Shown piece by piece: positions 44,249 to 54,624 of a stretch of 64,000 bases of DNA; within the stretch, counting starts at the first letter, position 1, and each line of letters begins with the position of its first letter. The stretch comes from Lotus japonicus (Eukaryota; Streptophyta; Magnoliopsida; Fabales; Fabaceae). A program made the translations under genes and the position numbers. The notes beneath the pieces are model-generated. The model ran no database searches. It was not told the DNA's origin and saw only the letters and a list, made by a program, of their open reading frames with translations. The stretch is from NCBI RefSeq assembly GCF_012489685.1, contig NC_080043.1, positions 59,889,283 through 59,953,282 on the forward strand, given 5' to 3'.

Positions 44249-45626
44249 TGTTAAGTTCAAACGCATCATAACGTTTTAAAAATCTTATTTTGATCATAAC
44301 AATTTTATAATAGAAGTTTCATTGAATATTTAACTACTGATAACGTTCTCAATTTTAGGAGAAATTCGGACATATGTCACACGCTTCAACGTTCTATCAA
44401 TTCTTAAAAAGATATCTATCTCAGAAACTAGAAGGAACTCTGTCTTTACAGAACCGTTCTGTAAGTGGTCGCGTAGTTTGAAGACTCAGACCATTTCAAT
44501 GCCACGTCATCAGTCAGATATATCAAGACAAATTTTGAGCGCCAAACTTTTAGTTTGATTTCAACCGGCTGTCTTACATTCAAATCCAATGACAACCATT
44601 TGAGTTTCATTCAAACTGAATCACATGAAGACAAGTTTGCTTTAGCAAAAGGCACGCTGACCAACGAGGAAAAGTTCAAGCTGTCAACATCAAATTGCCA
44701 AATTGTTTCTTGTCTGAAAAGTATCCCAAAGTCTATCACCACCTACTAGCTGACAAACATCACCTTTTGAGCTAAAGGATAGACTTGCTTCAGAAGTAAC
44801 ATTTAATGAAGCTACCAACCAAGCCTTTTGAATCAACGGCCCGATATCATTTCTCAACGGCTATCTCAACGGTTGGATATTGTCTCACAACGGCTACAAC
44901 ACTAGCAAGCAAGTATTTAAGACATTCTTGAAGATCTGAAGGAAGAAGAATTAATTCAGAGAATACAAGCATTCAAGCATTCATTTTCAAAACTTCTCTA
45001 ACGCATTCAAAGCTCAAGCAGATATTCCCAAGTGTCAAACACAAGCCATTAAATTCTGCTCAGTGAAAGAGAAAACCTCGTACCTTAAAAGAGTCATATC
45101 TCTTTATTCTCTTTACACTCCTGTAGTAACTCTTAAGGGATCCAATAGTCAGATCTGAACCCAAACACTTATAGTTTCAGTTCAATAAAGTCTCTACCCT
45201 TGCTCTTGAAAGAAGAGAATCTTCGTAGAGTGATTTAAATCTTTGTAAGATTTTGGAGAAGTCTGGTACAATACTTATAGGAGGAGTCCTACAGAATACT
45301 TGGAGAAGTCCGTGATAATACTTGGAGACGTCCTGTCTAATACTTGTATTGGAGAAGTCCTTGATACTTGCTAGTGAAAATCTTGGTGGTGGCCAAGTAC
45401 TGGACGTAGCCCAATTGTTTGGGGTGAACCAGTATAAATCTATGTGTGCTGATCGTTCTGTTCTATTTACTGTTTTACTTCCGCTGCACTATACAGTTTG
45501 TGAAAAGTCACACTTAAACGTTTTTACCAAAGAACTAATATCCTTTTCATAAAACAAAGTTTAAAAAAGTAATTTTCAAGAACACAATTCAAACCCCCCA
45601 TTCTTGTGTTACTTATTTGCAACTCA
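44249..45626 (+). repeat. C1 3' LTR (intact)
   Basis: It spans 1378 bp, TGTTAAGTTCAA to TTGCAACTCA, and serves as the uninterrupted reference for the split 5' LTR. A TATTTAAGAC box at 44914 is the likely core promoter. TCTCC (45627-45631) follows as the target duplication. Confidence 0.93.
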
Positions 45627-45631
45627 TCTCC

Positions 45632-46496
45632 GATTGTTGGGGCTTCGGCCGTCATATGTGGTATTTCTTGGTTATTGCTATTGATTGATTCACATGCTAT
45701 ACGTGGTAAATGGTTAACCATAGGATGTGTTGATATATGTGCCATGTTTTGCCGCTTCTTCTTCTAGACCGTTTGAGCCGGAGGATGAGCCTGACACTAC
45801 TACTGCCATTCGCTTCAGGCCATCTGCTTCCTCCCGTGGTTATTGCGTGGTACCATTGGTCCATGTGATGGAGGGGGATGTGATCGTTAGAGTGGTGGAT
45901 GCGGAGACATGAGTGTCTTGTTCGGTGTCTCGGTTTGAGAGGAGAGAGTGCATAGATGTGGATAGCGAGTTGATCATTCTGGATTCTAACTCTGACGATG
46001 ACTATGCCAGGGAGTATGAGGAGGAGTGTTGAGACACGCTTCTCGGGTGTTTAGAGTAGGAGTATGTGTTGTAGCACTGATTGTCATTTCTCATTTTGGG
46101 GCAGGGTAGGTCCCCAACTTATAGCTTTTTGTGTGGTTCTCTTTCATGAGGATCATATGACGTTGGTCGGGCATAGGAGGTCTTGCTGAGGCCGTTTTGG
46201 ACTGACTTACTCTTTTGGAGTACTGTACTTACATACTTGTGACTCTGATTATGGTTTGTACCTATTAGCCTCCGAGCATCACTTCCAGTTACTTTCCGTC
46301 ACTGGAGGTTTCTCGTGACGTTGACTTTTACTTACAAGGGGGGTTGTATATATATTGTATATTAGTTTATGTTCATCGCATTGGGTTGAGTCTTTATTTC
46401 GTTGAGTCTTTTATTTAAAACAAAACAAAAATACCTGCTTTTCCGCTTTTTTGTTTTTTAGTTACTAAAGTGACCCCCCAAAATCGGGGTGTTACA
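45632..46496 (+). mobile_element. 3' part of chromovirus-type LTR (copy A2)
   Basis: It continues 2768-5892 after C1. It matches 11995-12075 (GATTCACATG, 'ggttaaccataggatgtgttg') and 13860-14265 (GGGCAGGGTAGGTCCCC, 'gtgacctcc.aaatcggggtgttaca'). It ends GGGGTGTTACA at 46496. The part that encodes the 169-codon ORF in A4 is mostly deleted; a short acidic remnant (ILDSNSDDDYAREYEEEC) is at 45970-46032. The next bases are a PBS-like site, not a target duplication. Confidence 0.82.
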
Positions 46497-46567
46497 TTGT
46501 TGTATCAGATCCAGCCTCTCCCAATACGGTGTGGTTCGAGGATGAACCAAGGGGAAGTTGGTGGGCC
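46497..46567 (+). mobile_element. Cassandra-like internal domain
   Basis: Starting right after the A2 LTR end, TTGTATCAGATCCAG (about 46500) looks like a degraded initiator-Met primer site (TTGGTATCAGAGC plus CAG). A 55-bp leader with GGTGTGGTTCGAGGATGAACC follows, then the purine-rich AAGGGGAAGTTGGTGGGCC. A very short PBS-to-PPT internal region is the plan of a TRIM element. Confidence 0.65.
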
Positions 46568-46905
46568 TGTGATGCCCTGAGCTGACGACGGTGAGGATTG
46601 ATCGCCTTCTATGTGGAAGGACGCACCACACCCGAACAAGAGGTATTCTGAGACTGTGTAGGGATGAACTATATAGTTGAGGAAGGCATATATGATTTGA
46701 TTGTACTACCCACAAAAACAAGTTGAAACTTCTTTTCGGGAGCCCAACTCATAATAACTTCATGGTTAAGTGTGCTATCCTTGGAGTAATATTGAATGGG
46801 TGATCTCCTAGTAAGTTTTTCCGGGAAGTGCGCGAGTGAGGAAAAAGCGCACTGAAAAGACTCGTGTTGTTACCGTGAGGCCAGTCGTCAGAATGGGATG
46901 TTACA
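46568..46905 (+). repeat. Cassandra-like 3' LTR with 5S-rRNA-like segment
   Basis: It spans 338 bp from TGTGATGCCC to GGGATGTTACA, followed by ATAAT. Positions 46757-46816 resemble the internal promoter of plant 5S rRNA genes: the A-box-like GGTTAAGTGTGCT, the intermediate element GGAGTAATA and the C-box-like TGAATGGGTGATCTCCT. Carrying 5S sequence in an LTR of this size is the hallmark of Cassandra TRIM elements. It is not a functional 5S gene: it lacks the 5' third, and box positions are mutated. Confidence 0.75.
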
Positions 46906-46910
46906 ATAAT

Positions 46911-47282
46911 TCTAAAAAATGCCTGGAGAGGCAATGGCCAAAGAATACTCGGTAATGCCTGGAGAGGCAGTGGCAAAAGAATACTTGTTATGGCTGAAGA
47001 GGCAGGGACAAATAATAATTGTATGGAGAAGTCCTTAATACTTGAGCTTAGTGAAATCTTGGTTCTGTCAAGGACTGGATGTAACCCTATCGTTCTGGAG
47101 TGAACTAGGATAAAATGCCAGTGTGCATCGTCTACTCCTTTGCTCTTACACTTCCGCTGCACTAAACGATACCAACGAAGATGATAAATCTTTATATAGT
47201 TTGGAAAACCAAATTTTTTATGGGCACAATTCAACCCCATCCCCCTCCCCCCCGGTTTCTTGTGCTACTTTGATCAACTTCA
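46911..47282 (+). mobile_element. C3 copia LTR, R/U5 part
   Basis: It resumes the copia LTR left at 2767. Two units of 'atgcctggagaggcaa/gtggc(c)aaagaatact' are at 46917-46985, then phrases shared with the C1 LTR (ATTGTATGGAGAAGTCCTTAATACTTG, CTTCCGCTGCACTAAAC). It ends CTTCA at 47282. Confidence 0.75.
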
Positions 47283-47284
47283 AG

Positions 47285-47296
47285 TGGTATCAGAGC
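47285..47296 (+). promoter_or_regulatory. C3 primer-binding site (initiator tRNA-Met)
   Basis: TGGTATCAGAGC lies two bases after the LTR end. Confidence 0.9.
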
Positions 47297-48152
47297 TTCG
47301 TCTCTGAATACTAACACCTTAACATGTGTGGAGTAAAGATCCATGGGAAGGTCTTCAAGATCAATTTACCTTCAAACATGCATCCAAACCATCAAGCAAG
47401 AAGATTTCATAGGCATCCAGCTCTGAAGATCAACAAGATATCTGATGATTAAGGACTTTCCAAAGTCGAAGAAATCACTTCAGAAGATCAAGCAGAAGAC
47501 ACTCGAAGAAAACAGAGAGGTTTACACGATAATCTGTCTCAAATCTCAAATGGAAGAGTTGACTCAACCAGCAGTCAAAAGGGCAAAAGGTTTCGTCCAT
47601 AAAGAAAATTCAATCCCTATCAACTCAGAGAATTCCTGTTGTTGACAAACGAAGCTCCACAGTTGATGAATGGACCTTGTCTACATGAGCAACATGAAGC
47701 TCTCCCCAATAAAGTCAAGTAGAAAAACTCCAACAACTTGATAACACCTTGTGTAACATTTCTATTTCCAAGAGAACAAAGATAGAGGAAGTTTCACAAG
47801 ACCAGATAGTCAACACCTTGAGTGACTAAACTCTTGCAGTAATGTCTGCCCCATGAAGTCTGCACTCAAAACCGTTGGCGTTGCCAAGTTCAAACGCCAG
47901 TGGCATCATTAGTCTATATGCTTCTCTCGGTTGAAGTCAGCTAAAAGAAAGTAAAGGCCCCGGTTATTCATTGCCAGTGCAGTTTCCCATGGAGTGTGTT
48001 GTTGAAAAACCAGAAGACGAGGCCATCGTGGGGTTAGACACTATGCCTATAGTAGAAGAAGTGCAAAATGGACATGTCGTTCATTCATCCATTCATATTG
48101 AGGAAGTACTTGAAGACGAAGCAGATGAAGAGTTGGAGACGCCACTTGAACA
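47297..48152 (+). pseudogene. C3 internal region, degraded gag start
   Basis: The leader 'gtgtggagtaaagatccATGG' matches the gag start of C1, so gag began at 47343. The rest has no long open frame and no recognisable capsid domain. Two short frames (47445-47645, Lys/Gln-rich; 47971-48150, acidic) are probably chance or fragments. The region is cut at 48153 by element C4, with GAACA before it. Confidence 0.6.
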
Positions 48153-49348
48153 TGAAGGTATAAAAAACGATAGAAAGGGGGGGGTTTGAATAGCGTTTTC
48201 AAATAAAACTTTTCCCACTTGAGATTTTAACAAATCTCTCAAACAAAGAATGCAAAGTGCTAAGATAAGAGTTGAGAAAAGCACACAAGGATTTTATCCT
48301 GGTTCACTTGATAAATCCCTCAAGCTAATCCAGTCCACCCGTTAAGATGATTTCTTCCTTCTTAGAATGAAGGCAATCCACTATTCAGAGTTTGTTACAA
48401 CTGCACTAGCAACATGCTCAGTGACTAACAATACAATGAACTAGTAAACACTAAGATTCACTCTCTGACTCAAGGATCTGACCAACCTTGGTCCCTTAAG
48501 GAAAAACAAACTAACTGTTTGAATGTTTGGGTTTACGATGAAATGCTTCTCATAAAGCTAAGGTAAACACAATGAGATCGGTTTGAAGAAATATTGCTAA
48601 GAGAATATTTTAATATTGCTTGATCTTGAACAAGGTTTCTTCAGCGGCATCTTTCATCTTCAGCCTCTTTATATACTCCAAGGATTAGGGTTGTATCCGT
48701 TGCATGGATTGCTACCGTTGGAGGGCAAATCTGTAACTTCCAGATTCTGTTGTGGTTGATCGTCTTAGGTAAGGTCGTCAGGATAGTACAATTGCTTTTG
48801 TACTTGGATAACAACTTGACCTTTATCCTAGATGACTTCTGATCAGAGCGACGCTTCATGTTGGAACTTGTGAGGCTTGGTGATCAGAGTCAGAGGGAAG
48901 CTTGGATCCTCTGACCTTCATAACTTCTGCTTCTGGACCTCAGAGTAGAAAGTACTTGGTCTTCAGAGCCAGCTTACTCTTGGACTTCAGAGTCTTCACT
49001 TCTCAGCTTATGGACCTTAAGAACTTCTGATCCTTCAGAGCCTCTGGACCTTCAGAGCTTCTGGTCTTCAGAACTTCAAGTGATCTGAATCCATATCAGA
49101 GCTTGTAAACTTCAGAACTTCTGAAGCAGATACTACTGTTCAAAAGAACATAGTGAGTGCGAAAGCGTTGCATAGGTTACTCTTTGGGCATAGTGCTTCT
49201 GATAAGTGTGAGTATTGACAAGAGTCAGAGCCTGTCACATAAACACTCAGAAAACAACGTTAGAGTACCATAATTATTCATACACAATAGTTAACAAGTA
49301 ATCATCAAAACATAGAGTTGTACTACATGATCAAATCTTGATCTTACA
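48153..49348 (-). repeat. C4 3' LTR
   Basis: It spans 1196 bp in the C2 family (TGTAAGATCAAG...TTTATACCTTCA on the minus strand). TATA box at 48667-48675. A run of eight G/C is near the end (48177-48184). Confidence 0.92.
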
Positions 49349-49362
49349 ATCTCCCCCTTTTT
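49349..49362 (-). promoter_or_regulatory. C4 polypurine tract
   Basis: The minus strand reads AAAAAGGGGGAGAT before the LTR. Extra GGGGGAG tracts lie near 49515, 49828 and 49892. Confidence 0.9.
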
Positions 49363-50097
49363 GATGATGACAAAACCAAGTATTTTGATGAACAATTCTT
49401 AAACAATAAACTGAATTCACTCAGAGTATAGAGAGTAGAGAAAAACTTATCCTGAGATGAATGGTTTATGTTGCTCATTCTGAATCCAAGTCACAGCTTG
49501 ATTCTGAGCTTAGCTCCCCCTGAATCTAAGACTTAATGAAAGCATTAGTAATATCTAGATTCTGAGCTAAATAATAAACTAGATCAGAGTGAGAATTTAT
49601 GACATAGATAATATGTGAATATCAGAGTGCATAAATATTCAGAGTCATGAGCAAGGTAAAGGTATCAGAGTCAACTGATTGAGCATACGATCACTTCAGA
49701 AGAAGTGAAAATGTATTCCTTGTATGTGCCCACGGACAGATCTATGGTCATAAAGGTGGAACTTTTGAATTCTCCAAAAGAAAATGAAATCACACTAACA
49801 CAGCATACACATCAAAAACTGGGTTGTACTCCCCCTTTTTGTCATAAGCAAAAAGAATGGGGTGTGAAAAACTTAGCTTGAAGTACAAGGTACTCCCCCT
49901 TAGAGAAGGTCTAAGCTAAAAAGATGGAGAAAATAAAAGGATTAAAGAAAAAGTAGTTAATTAATGCATATGCAGAAAATTAAATGCGAGAGTGGAACGT
50001 TTACCACCGGCCAAGGAGTTAAAGGTAAGCATCTGTTTCCAATTAATAATCCTCGAGAAACTGCTTCAGCAATAACTTCTGGATACTGAACCGAGCT

Positions 50098-50106
50098 TAT
50101 AAATAG
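50098..50106 (+). promoter_or_regulatory. TATA box of the antisense gene in C4
   Basis: TATAAATAG on the plus strand lies 63 nt before the ATG at 50161, the same box and spacing as in C2. The upstream CCTCGAGAAACTGCTTCAGC is also conserved. Confidence 0.6.
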
Positions 50107-50160
50107 CGGTTAAAGCATAACAGTCTTCACATATCATCTGCTTCTGAAATCAACATTGCA

Positions 50161-50550
50161 ATGGCATCCTACATAGCTTGCATCGAAGAACTAAGGAAGA
50201 AGGCCTTTGATGAAGATCTCTTCATCAATGTGCGGCATCCAGAGGATCCGAGTGTCTATAGTCTGACAAACCAACTATTAGGCATAGGCCTAAGTCCAGA
50301 AATGGACAACATCCTCAGAGGGTTCCTCGCTTTTGTAGAGGAGCTTCAAGATCTTTTCCAGCGGGAGCTGGATAACTTTGTCAAGATAGAAGCGTTGGAG
50401 ACTGCACTGGAGACCATGGCGGAGGGTCTTGAGAGGCAGGAAGTGCGCCGGAGCTTGGTCCAAATAGAGTATAGGCAGCATCGTCTGGAGCTTGAGAAAG
50501 CAGCGATGCGTAGGCAGTGTAGATCTTTGAAGAAAAATCCTCCTTTTTGA
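50161..50550 (+). CDS. Antisense gene in C4 3' region, intact 129-codon ORF
   Basis: This open plus-strand frame is opposite to the retroelement genes and lies between the polypurine tract and the end of the env-like ORF. It starts MASYIACIEELRKKAFDED and ends CRSLKKNPPF. It has a TATA box at -63, a short 5' leader, and an AATAAAATAA signal about 30 nt after the stop. The protein is rich in Glu, Leu and Arg; residues 60-125 could form helices or a coiled coil (FVEELQDLFQRELD, EYRQHRLELEKAAMRRQ). Block INVRHPEDPSVYSLTN is conserved with C2. No family is recognised. Extra antisense ORFs are known in some plant LTR elements, and this may be one. Its role is unknown. Confidence 0.6.
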   Translation: MASYIACIEELRKKAFDEDLFINVRHPEDPSVYSLTNQLLGIGLSPEMDNILRGFLAFVEELQDLFQRELDNFVKIEALETALETMAEGLERQEVRRSLVQIEYRQHRLELEKAAMRRQCRSLKKNPPF

Positions 50551-50755
50551 ATGTATGAATGCAAATGTATGAATGATTTTAATAAAATAAGCTTGTTTGT
50601 TGATTAATGCATATGTGTAAAACTAAGTAACAAAGAACAAGTAATTATGCAAGCACATAAGAAAAAAAAAACATAGTCTGATAAAAAGAACAGAGTTAAA
50701 GATAAGAAACTATAATAACATAGTAATAAAATCAGAAGAAAAGAGAGTTCCTAAA

Positions 50756-52863
50756 CTAAGGTTTAGTTGTCCTCTTCAGAATTTCTGCGCACATCTCTTG
50801 AAGACTCTGGAGAAGAGCTTCTTGAGAATCAAGTCTTCTTTCAATAAGGTCAAGTCTGGAGTCTGACTGAACTAGAGCAGACGGAGCAGCTTGATCAGAG
50901 AGTGGAATCTCAGAGCCTTGTGCAGAGTGAGGAGCTTGTGTAGAGGTTGAGGCGATGTCTGTGACCTGAACATGAGCGAGCACTTGAGCTTTAAGGATTG
51001 CAGCCTCAGCTTCTAATCTTGCAGTTTGTTCCAGAGCATCAAGCCTAGCAGACTCATGTAGAGCTGCTTCAAGCCTTGCAGCAACTTCTGCTTGCTTTTT
51101 CTTCTATTATAGTGTAGAGCTTTTCCCTTAAGCGTATTTCATGTAGAGCTTGTCTTCTTCTGTTTCAGGCTTCAAATCTATGTCTAGCAGCATTAATTCT
51201 GGCCTCTCTTTCTTCATTGTAAAGTAACATCATCTCATCAATCTGGTTATGCATCCAATTGCACAGACGACTCCAGTCTTCAGCAACCAAGTTAGGTTTC
51301 TCACTGTGTTCAGTTTGACCATACAAGTTGCGAATGCGTGTTGATGCTTGATCATGAAATAAGTTGAGGCAACTAAGCAGAGTGTCTGGTTTAGGGTAAG
51401 TGTATGAGATGATGGGCAGATTGGTTTCAGGTGAGGGAGGATGATTACTGCAAGTGGCTTCAGAGGTACCTTGAGGAGAGCCAATATTCAAAGTCTTAGG
51501 AACAGTGGTATTGGTCTCAGGGTTTTGGTTTGAAGTGCCAGTGTCAATATTAGGAAACTCAAAGTCAACAGATTTGATTGAAGAGAGATTTGAAAGGGAC
51601 ACTTTAGAGAAATCCTTTTCCTTCTGAGGAGGAGGAGAAGGAGGAAGAGAGGGAGGAGGAGGGGGGGCTGAGTTCAGAGGGACCGCATTGATTGGAAAAA
51701 CAGGAGCTACCAGAGGTTCTGGTCTAGGTCCAGGATAGCGGTTTGGGCTTGGAACTTTGATGAAATGCTCAGGAATCTCTGAGATCCTTTCACTTGCAGT
51801 TTGAAAGAATTGGCAATTAGATTCAGATTGTTGGATGGTGACGAAATTGGAGTATTGGTAGGAAAAGAAACAGATGGAGCGGGAGAGAGATTTTCTCGAT
51901 CAGAGTGATCAGGTGATTTTGGTTCAGAGTCTGGCTTTTCAGAGGTTTGTGTTTCAAAAGCTTGTGTTTTAGAGGCTTGTGGATTGTATGGAAGTATAAT
52001 AGGTGAGGTTGGTTCAGAGGGTTTGGGATTTTGAAGCATTTGCCAGAGGGGTTCTTCCTCAATGGAAGGTTGAATGAATGAAGGCCTAGGTGGTGAGATG
52101 TGAGTGGTTGTTTGGACAACAGGTGTGGATTCAGGAAGAGGGGAAGGTAAAGCTAAGGCTGGAGTGGGGTTAGACACAGCATCAACAACATCAAATTCAT
52201 CTTCATCAGTAAGAACAACGAACTTACTTGAATTCCTGACTGAAGATCTGGTAACTCTGGAAGTAATTGCTGCTCGAGTAGGTTCCAGCTGAATAACCTT
52301 TGTAGCAATTCTGACCTTCTTTTTCTTCTTCTGAGGTGGTTGCTCATCATCATCACCATCAGAGTCATCCTTTGTTTCAGCAGTATCCTCTTGCTTACTC
52401 TTAGTCTTCTTCTTCTTGGGTGATTCAAAATCAGGAGGTTCTGGCAGAACTCTGAAGAACTCATCCACATCAATTTCATAGCCTTGCCTCTTCAGATCAT
52501 CAAGATAGAACATGATTGCCTCTGGATCATGAACCTTTGACTAGAGGGGGTAGTCTGTGAGAGGGACTCTTCTTTTCCTGACTTCATCTGTTGTGGCAGC
52601 AGATTCAGCTTCAACTTTCATATCTATCAGACCCATCTTCTCCATTGTTGTAGGAGTGAAAGCATCTCCAACAATAGTTGAGAGATCTTTAGTGCATCCT
52701 GCTTTGGTCAGAGCTTTTATCAACTTGCTCTCAATGAAGAAATCAGATAGTAGCCTTCCAAAAGGAATGTACTTGATTGTAGGCTTGGTTGAGGCTGCAG
52801 TTGTTCTTGACTTTCTGATGCAGTCCTTGAGATAGGTGAACAAGAAATGTAATTCAGGTTCCC
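50756..52863 (-). pseudogene. C4 env-like / plant-transposon-protein ORF, broken and truncated
   Basis: This is homologous to the C2 region 22445-24450. From the N-terminal side: SKLIKALTKAGCTKDLSTIVGDAFTP and MFYLDDLKRQGYEIDVDEFFRVLPEPPDFESPKKKKTK, then an acidic Lys-rich part, a Pro/Ser-rich part (IEEEPLWQMLQNPKPSEPTSPIILPYNPQ) and the end DLIERRLDSQEALLQSLQEMC, a likely coiled coil. Breaks: a TAG near 52541 where Trp is expected, and shifts or stops near 51700, 51160 and 50985. The N-terminal domain is missing because C5 lies at its edge. Confidence 0.7.
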
Positions 52864-52874
52864 TGTAGTACGAA

Positions 52875-53724
52875 TGTCCTGCACGATGATAGGACAACAG
52901 GTTCGACAATCGCTTAACAGTAAAACAGAACTTAAACCAGAAACAACAAAACACAAGGATTGTTAACCCAGTTCAGTGAAAAACTTTCACCTACGTCTGG
53001 AGGGTTTGCACCCAAAGAAAGGAAATCCACTATCTCAAGATTCAGGAATTACAGACACTCATGAACACAACAGTTCATAGTTCACTTCCTAATCTACCCA
53101 ATGTATTTCTACTTAGAACCTCAACCTAAGTATGAGAACCCCTCTCACTTTCTCTCAATCACTGCCACAGTGATTGGTGAATACAATGAACAATCAGAGT
53201 TTGAACGCTATCAAACACACAGAACCCTTCTTTGCTTTATAGAATCAGTGAGCAAAGAGGATTCACAACTAACAAAGGACAAAGAACAATCACAAATCCT
53301 AAAACACTTGATCTCTCTCTCTTAGCTTCGGTGGTCTTCATGTTTTAGGTCTTCATCCTTTTATAGACTTCAGCAGCGGTAGCATCGGCTCTAGGGTTAC
53401 CATGGGCTGAAGAAACAGATTGCAGCAACAACAATTCAAAATGCAATCTTGATAGATTTGGTTTACTTATTGCACACGTAAAGATATAAACCAATCTTTT
53501 AACAAAGATTGTTTCAACAAATAACAACCCATAATTAAAACCCTTCTGGAATAGCTACTTGCACCTTAAGTAACTTGAAAACATATCTTCAAATAATCTT
53601 CAGAGGGCCCACAACAGAAACTCAAGCTAAGGACCGATGCCCTAGCTTCACGGAATCAGATGCCACGGCATCTGCTTCGACAATCAGTTGTTTTTGACAA
53701 AATGCAAGGCAACATGTACCAACA
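52875..53724 (-). repeat. C5 3' LTR
   Basis: The minus strand starts TGTTGGTACATGTTGCC directly after the polypurine tract, so the 53724 boundary is firm. The other end is set at the TG of 52875 (TGTCCTGCACG); a TG at 52864 is also possible. The minus-strand sequence has a TATAAAAGG TATA box (plus strand near 53358). Confidence 0.7.
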
Positions 53725-54218
53725 ATCTCCCCCTTTGTCAAATTTTGTCTAAAACAACACATAAACCAGAGAGGATAAAAATAGAGAATTAGAGAATCAA
53801 TTCTCCCCCTTAGTCAGAGCTCCCCCTCAAAAGATGCATCCACACTAACAAAACACTTAGCAGCAAAAACACACAAACAGAAGTACGATCAGGCCTTAGC
53901 AAATGATGACTCCACAATAGATCATCTTGAACATCAACATATCAGAAATACTATCAGAAGCTACGTGCACATAAGCTATCCCCATAAAACCAGAAGATGC
54001 AATATAAAACAAAACATAGCCATTGTCTTGAACTTGTCTTCAAATTTAACAGACCAAAGCTAACACTAGCAAAACACATAGTCTTCACAGTAGCAGCATA
54101 GGTCTTCTTAGTAGCAGCACAAATTATTACAAGTCATAACAGATAGAATCTTCAAATCTTTAAACTACAAATTACTCCCCCTTTTTAGCACAAATTTGCA
54201 AAGGGTGCACAAATACAT
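53725..54218 (-). other. C5 polypurine tract and 3' untranslated region
   Basis: The minus strand reads CAAAGGGGGAGAT at 53725-53737, and similar tracts lie near 53803, 53822 and 54174. No ORF or TATA-linked antisense gene is seen. Confidence 0.65.
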
Positions 54219-54619
54219 CTAAAAACAAACGACAATAGCAGAAGTACATAGCCATCTAGTCTTCAGAACTGGATTCCTCTCTAGACTCTTCTGCACTTTT
54301 CTCTGCACTCTCATCAGACCCTTCCTCCTCTTCATTGCTCCCAGCCTGAGCAGCAGTAGCAGCAGCACTTTGCTCACCTCCTTGGCGTTTTTCTTCCTAC
54401 AGCTTGAGAAGCAAAGCATCAACCTTGAGCTTCCTGGCAGTGCTCACCCTAATTGTCTCCTGCAAAGCCTTGGAGACTTCCTGTAATTCAGCAATGATGG
54501 CCTGAGTTCCAGATTCAGTCACAGGAGGGGCATATGTCCTACTGGTTGGCATGGCAATGTCAAGGACATGTGGCTCCATAAACAAACGTTGATCCAAGGT
54601 TATTGGAACTCTACGAGAC
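54219..54619 (-). pseudogene. C5 env-like ORF, C-terminal part
   Basis: Frame MSRRVPITLDQRLFMEPHVLD...LKVDALLLKL (to 54397) is followed by a TAG and, in another frame, an acidic Ser-rich tail. The segment EVSKALQETIRVSTARKLKVDALLLKL looks like a helix. It is split from its upstream part by the solo LTR at 54625. Confidence 0.55.
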
Positions 54620-54624
54620 ATAGC

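Larger units (their letters stand above)
5893..45626 (+). mobile_element. SIRE/Maximus-like Ty1/copia retrotransposon C1, multiply interrupted
   Basis: The LTR starts TGTTAAGTTCAA. The flanking duplications are TCTCG (5888-5892) and TCTCC (45627-45631), one mismatch. The 5' LTR pieces 5893-5988, 19192-19744 and 31651-32380 add up to 1379 bp, against 1378 bp for the intact 3' LTR at 44249-45626, which confirms the reconstruction. Order on the plus strand: LTR, initiator-Met PBS (32383), gag, protease, integrase, RT, RNase H, env-like ORF, polypurine tract, LTR. It is interrupted by an Athila element, copia C2, a solo LTR in gag and the R2 element in the env-like ORF. Many in-frame stops show that it is dead. 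Confidence 0.9.
48153..52874 (-). mobile_element. Truncated C2-type copia element C4 (minus strand)
   Basis: This is a second member of the C2 family: 3' LTR 48153-49348, polypurine tract, antisense gene, then the C-terminal and central part of the env-like ORF. It is cut at about 52870 by C5, and the remaining 5' half (pol, gag, 5' LTR) is not found on the other side of C5. Left flank GAACA has no visible partner. It is probably removed by the same deletion that truncated C5. Confidence 0.85.

Noticed and set aside
46757..46816. A 5S rRNA gene
   Set aside because: Only the internal-promoter part is similar, with several changes, and it lies inside a TG...CA LTR; this fits Cassandra, not rDNA.
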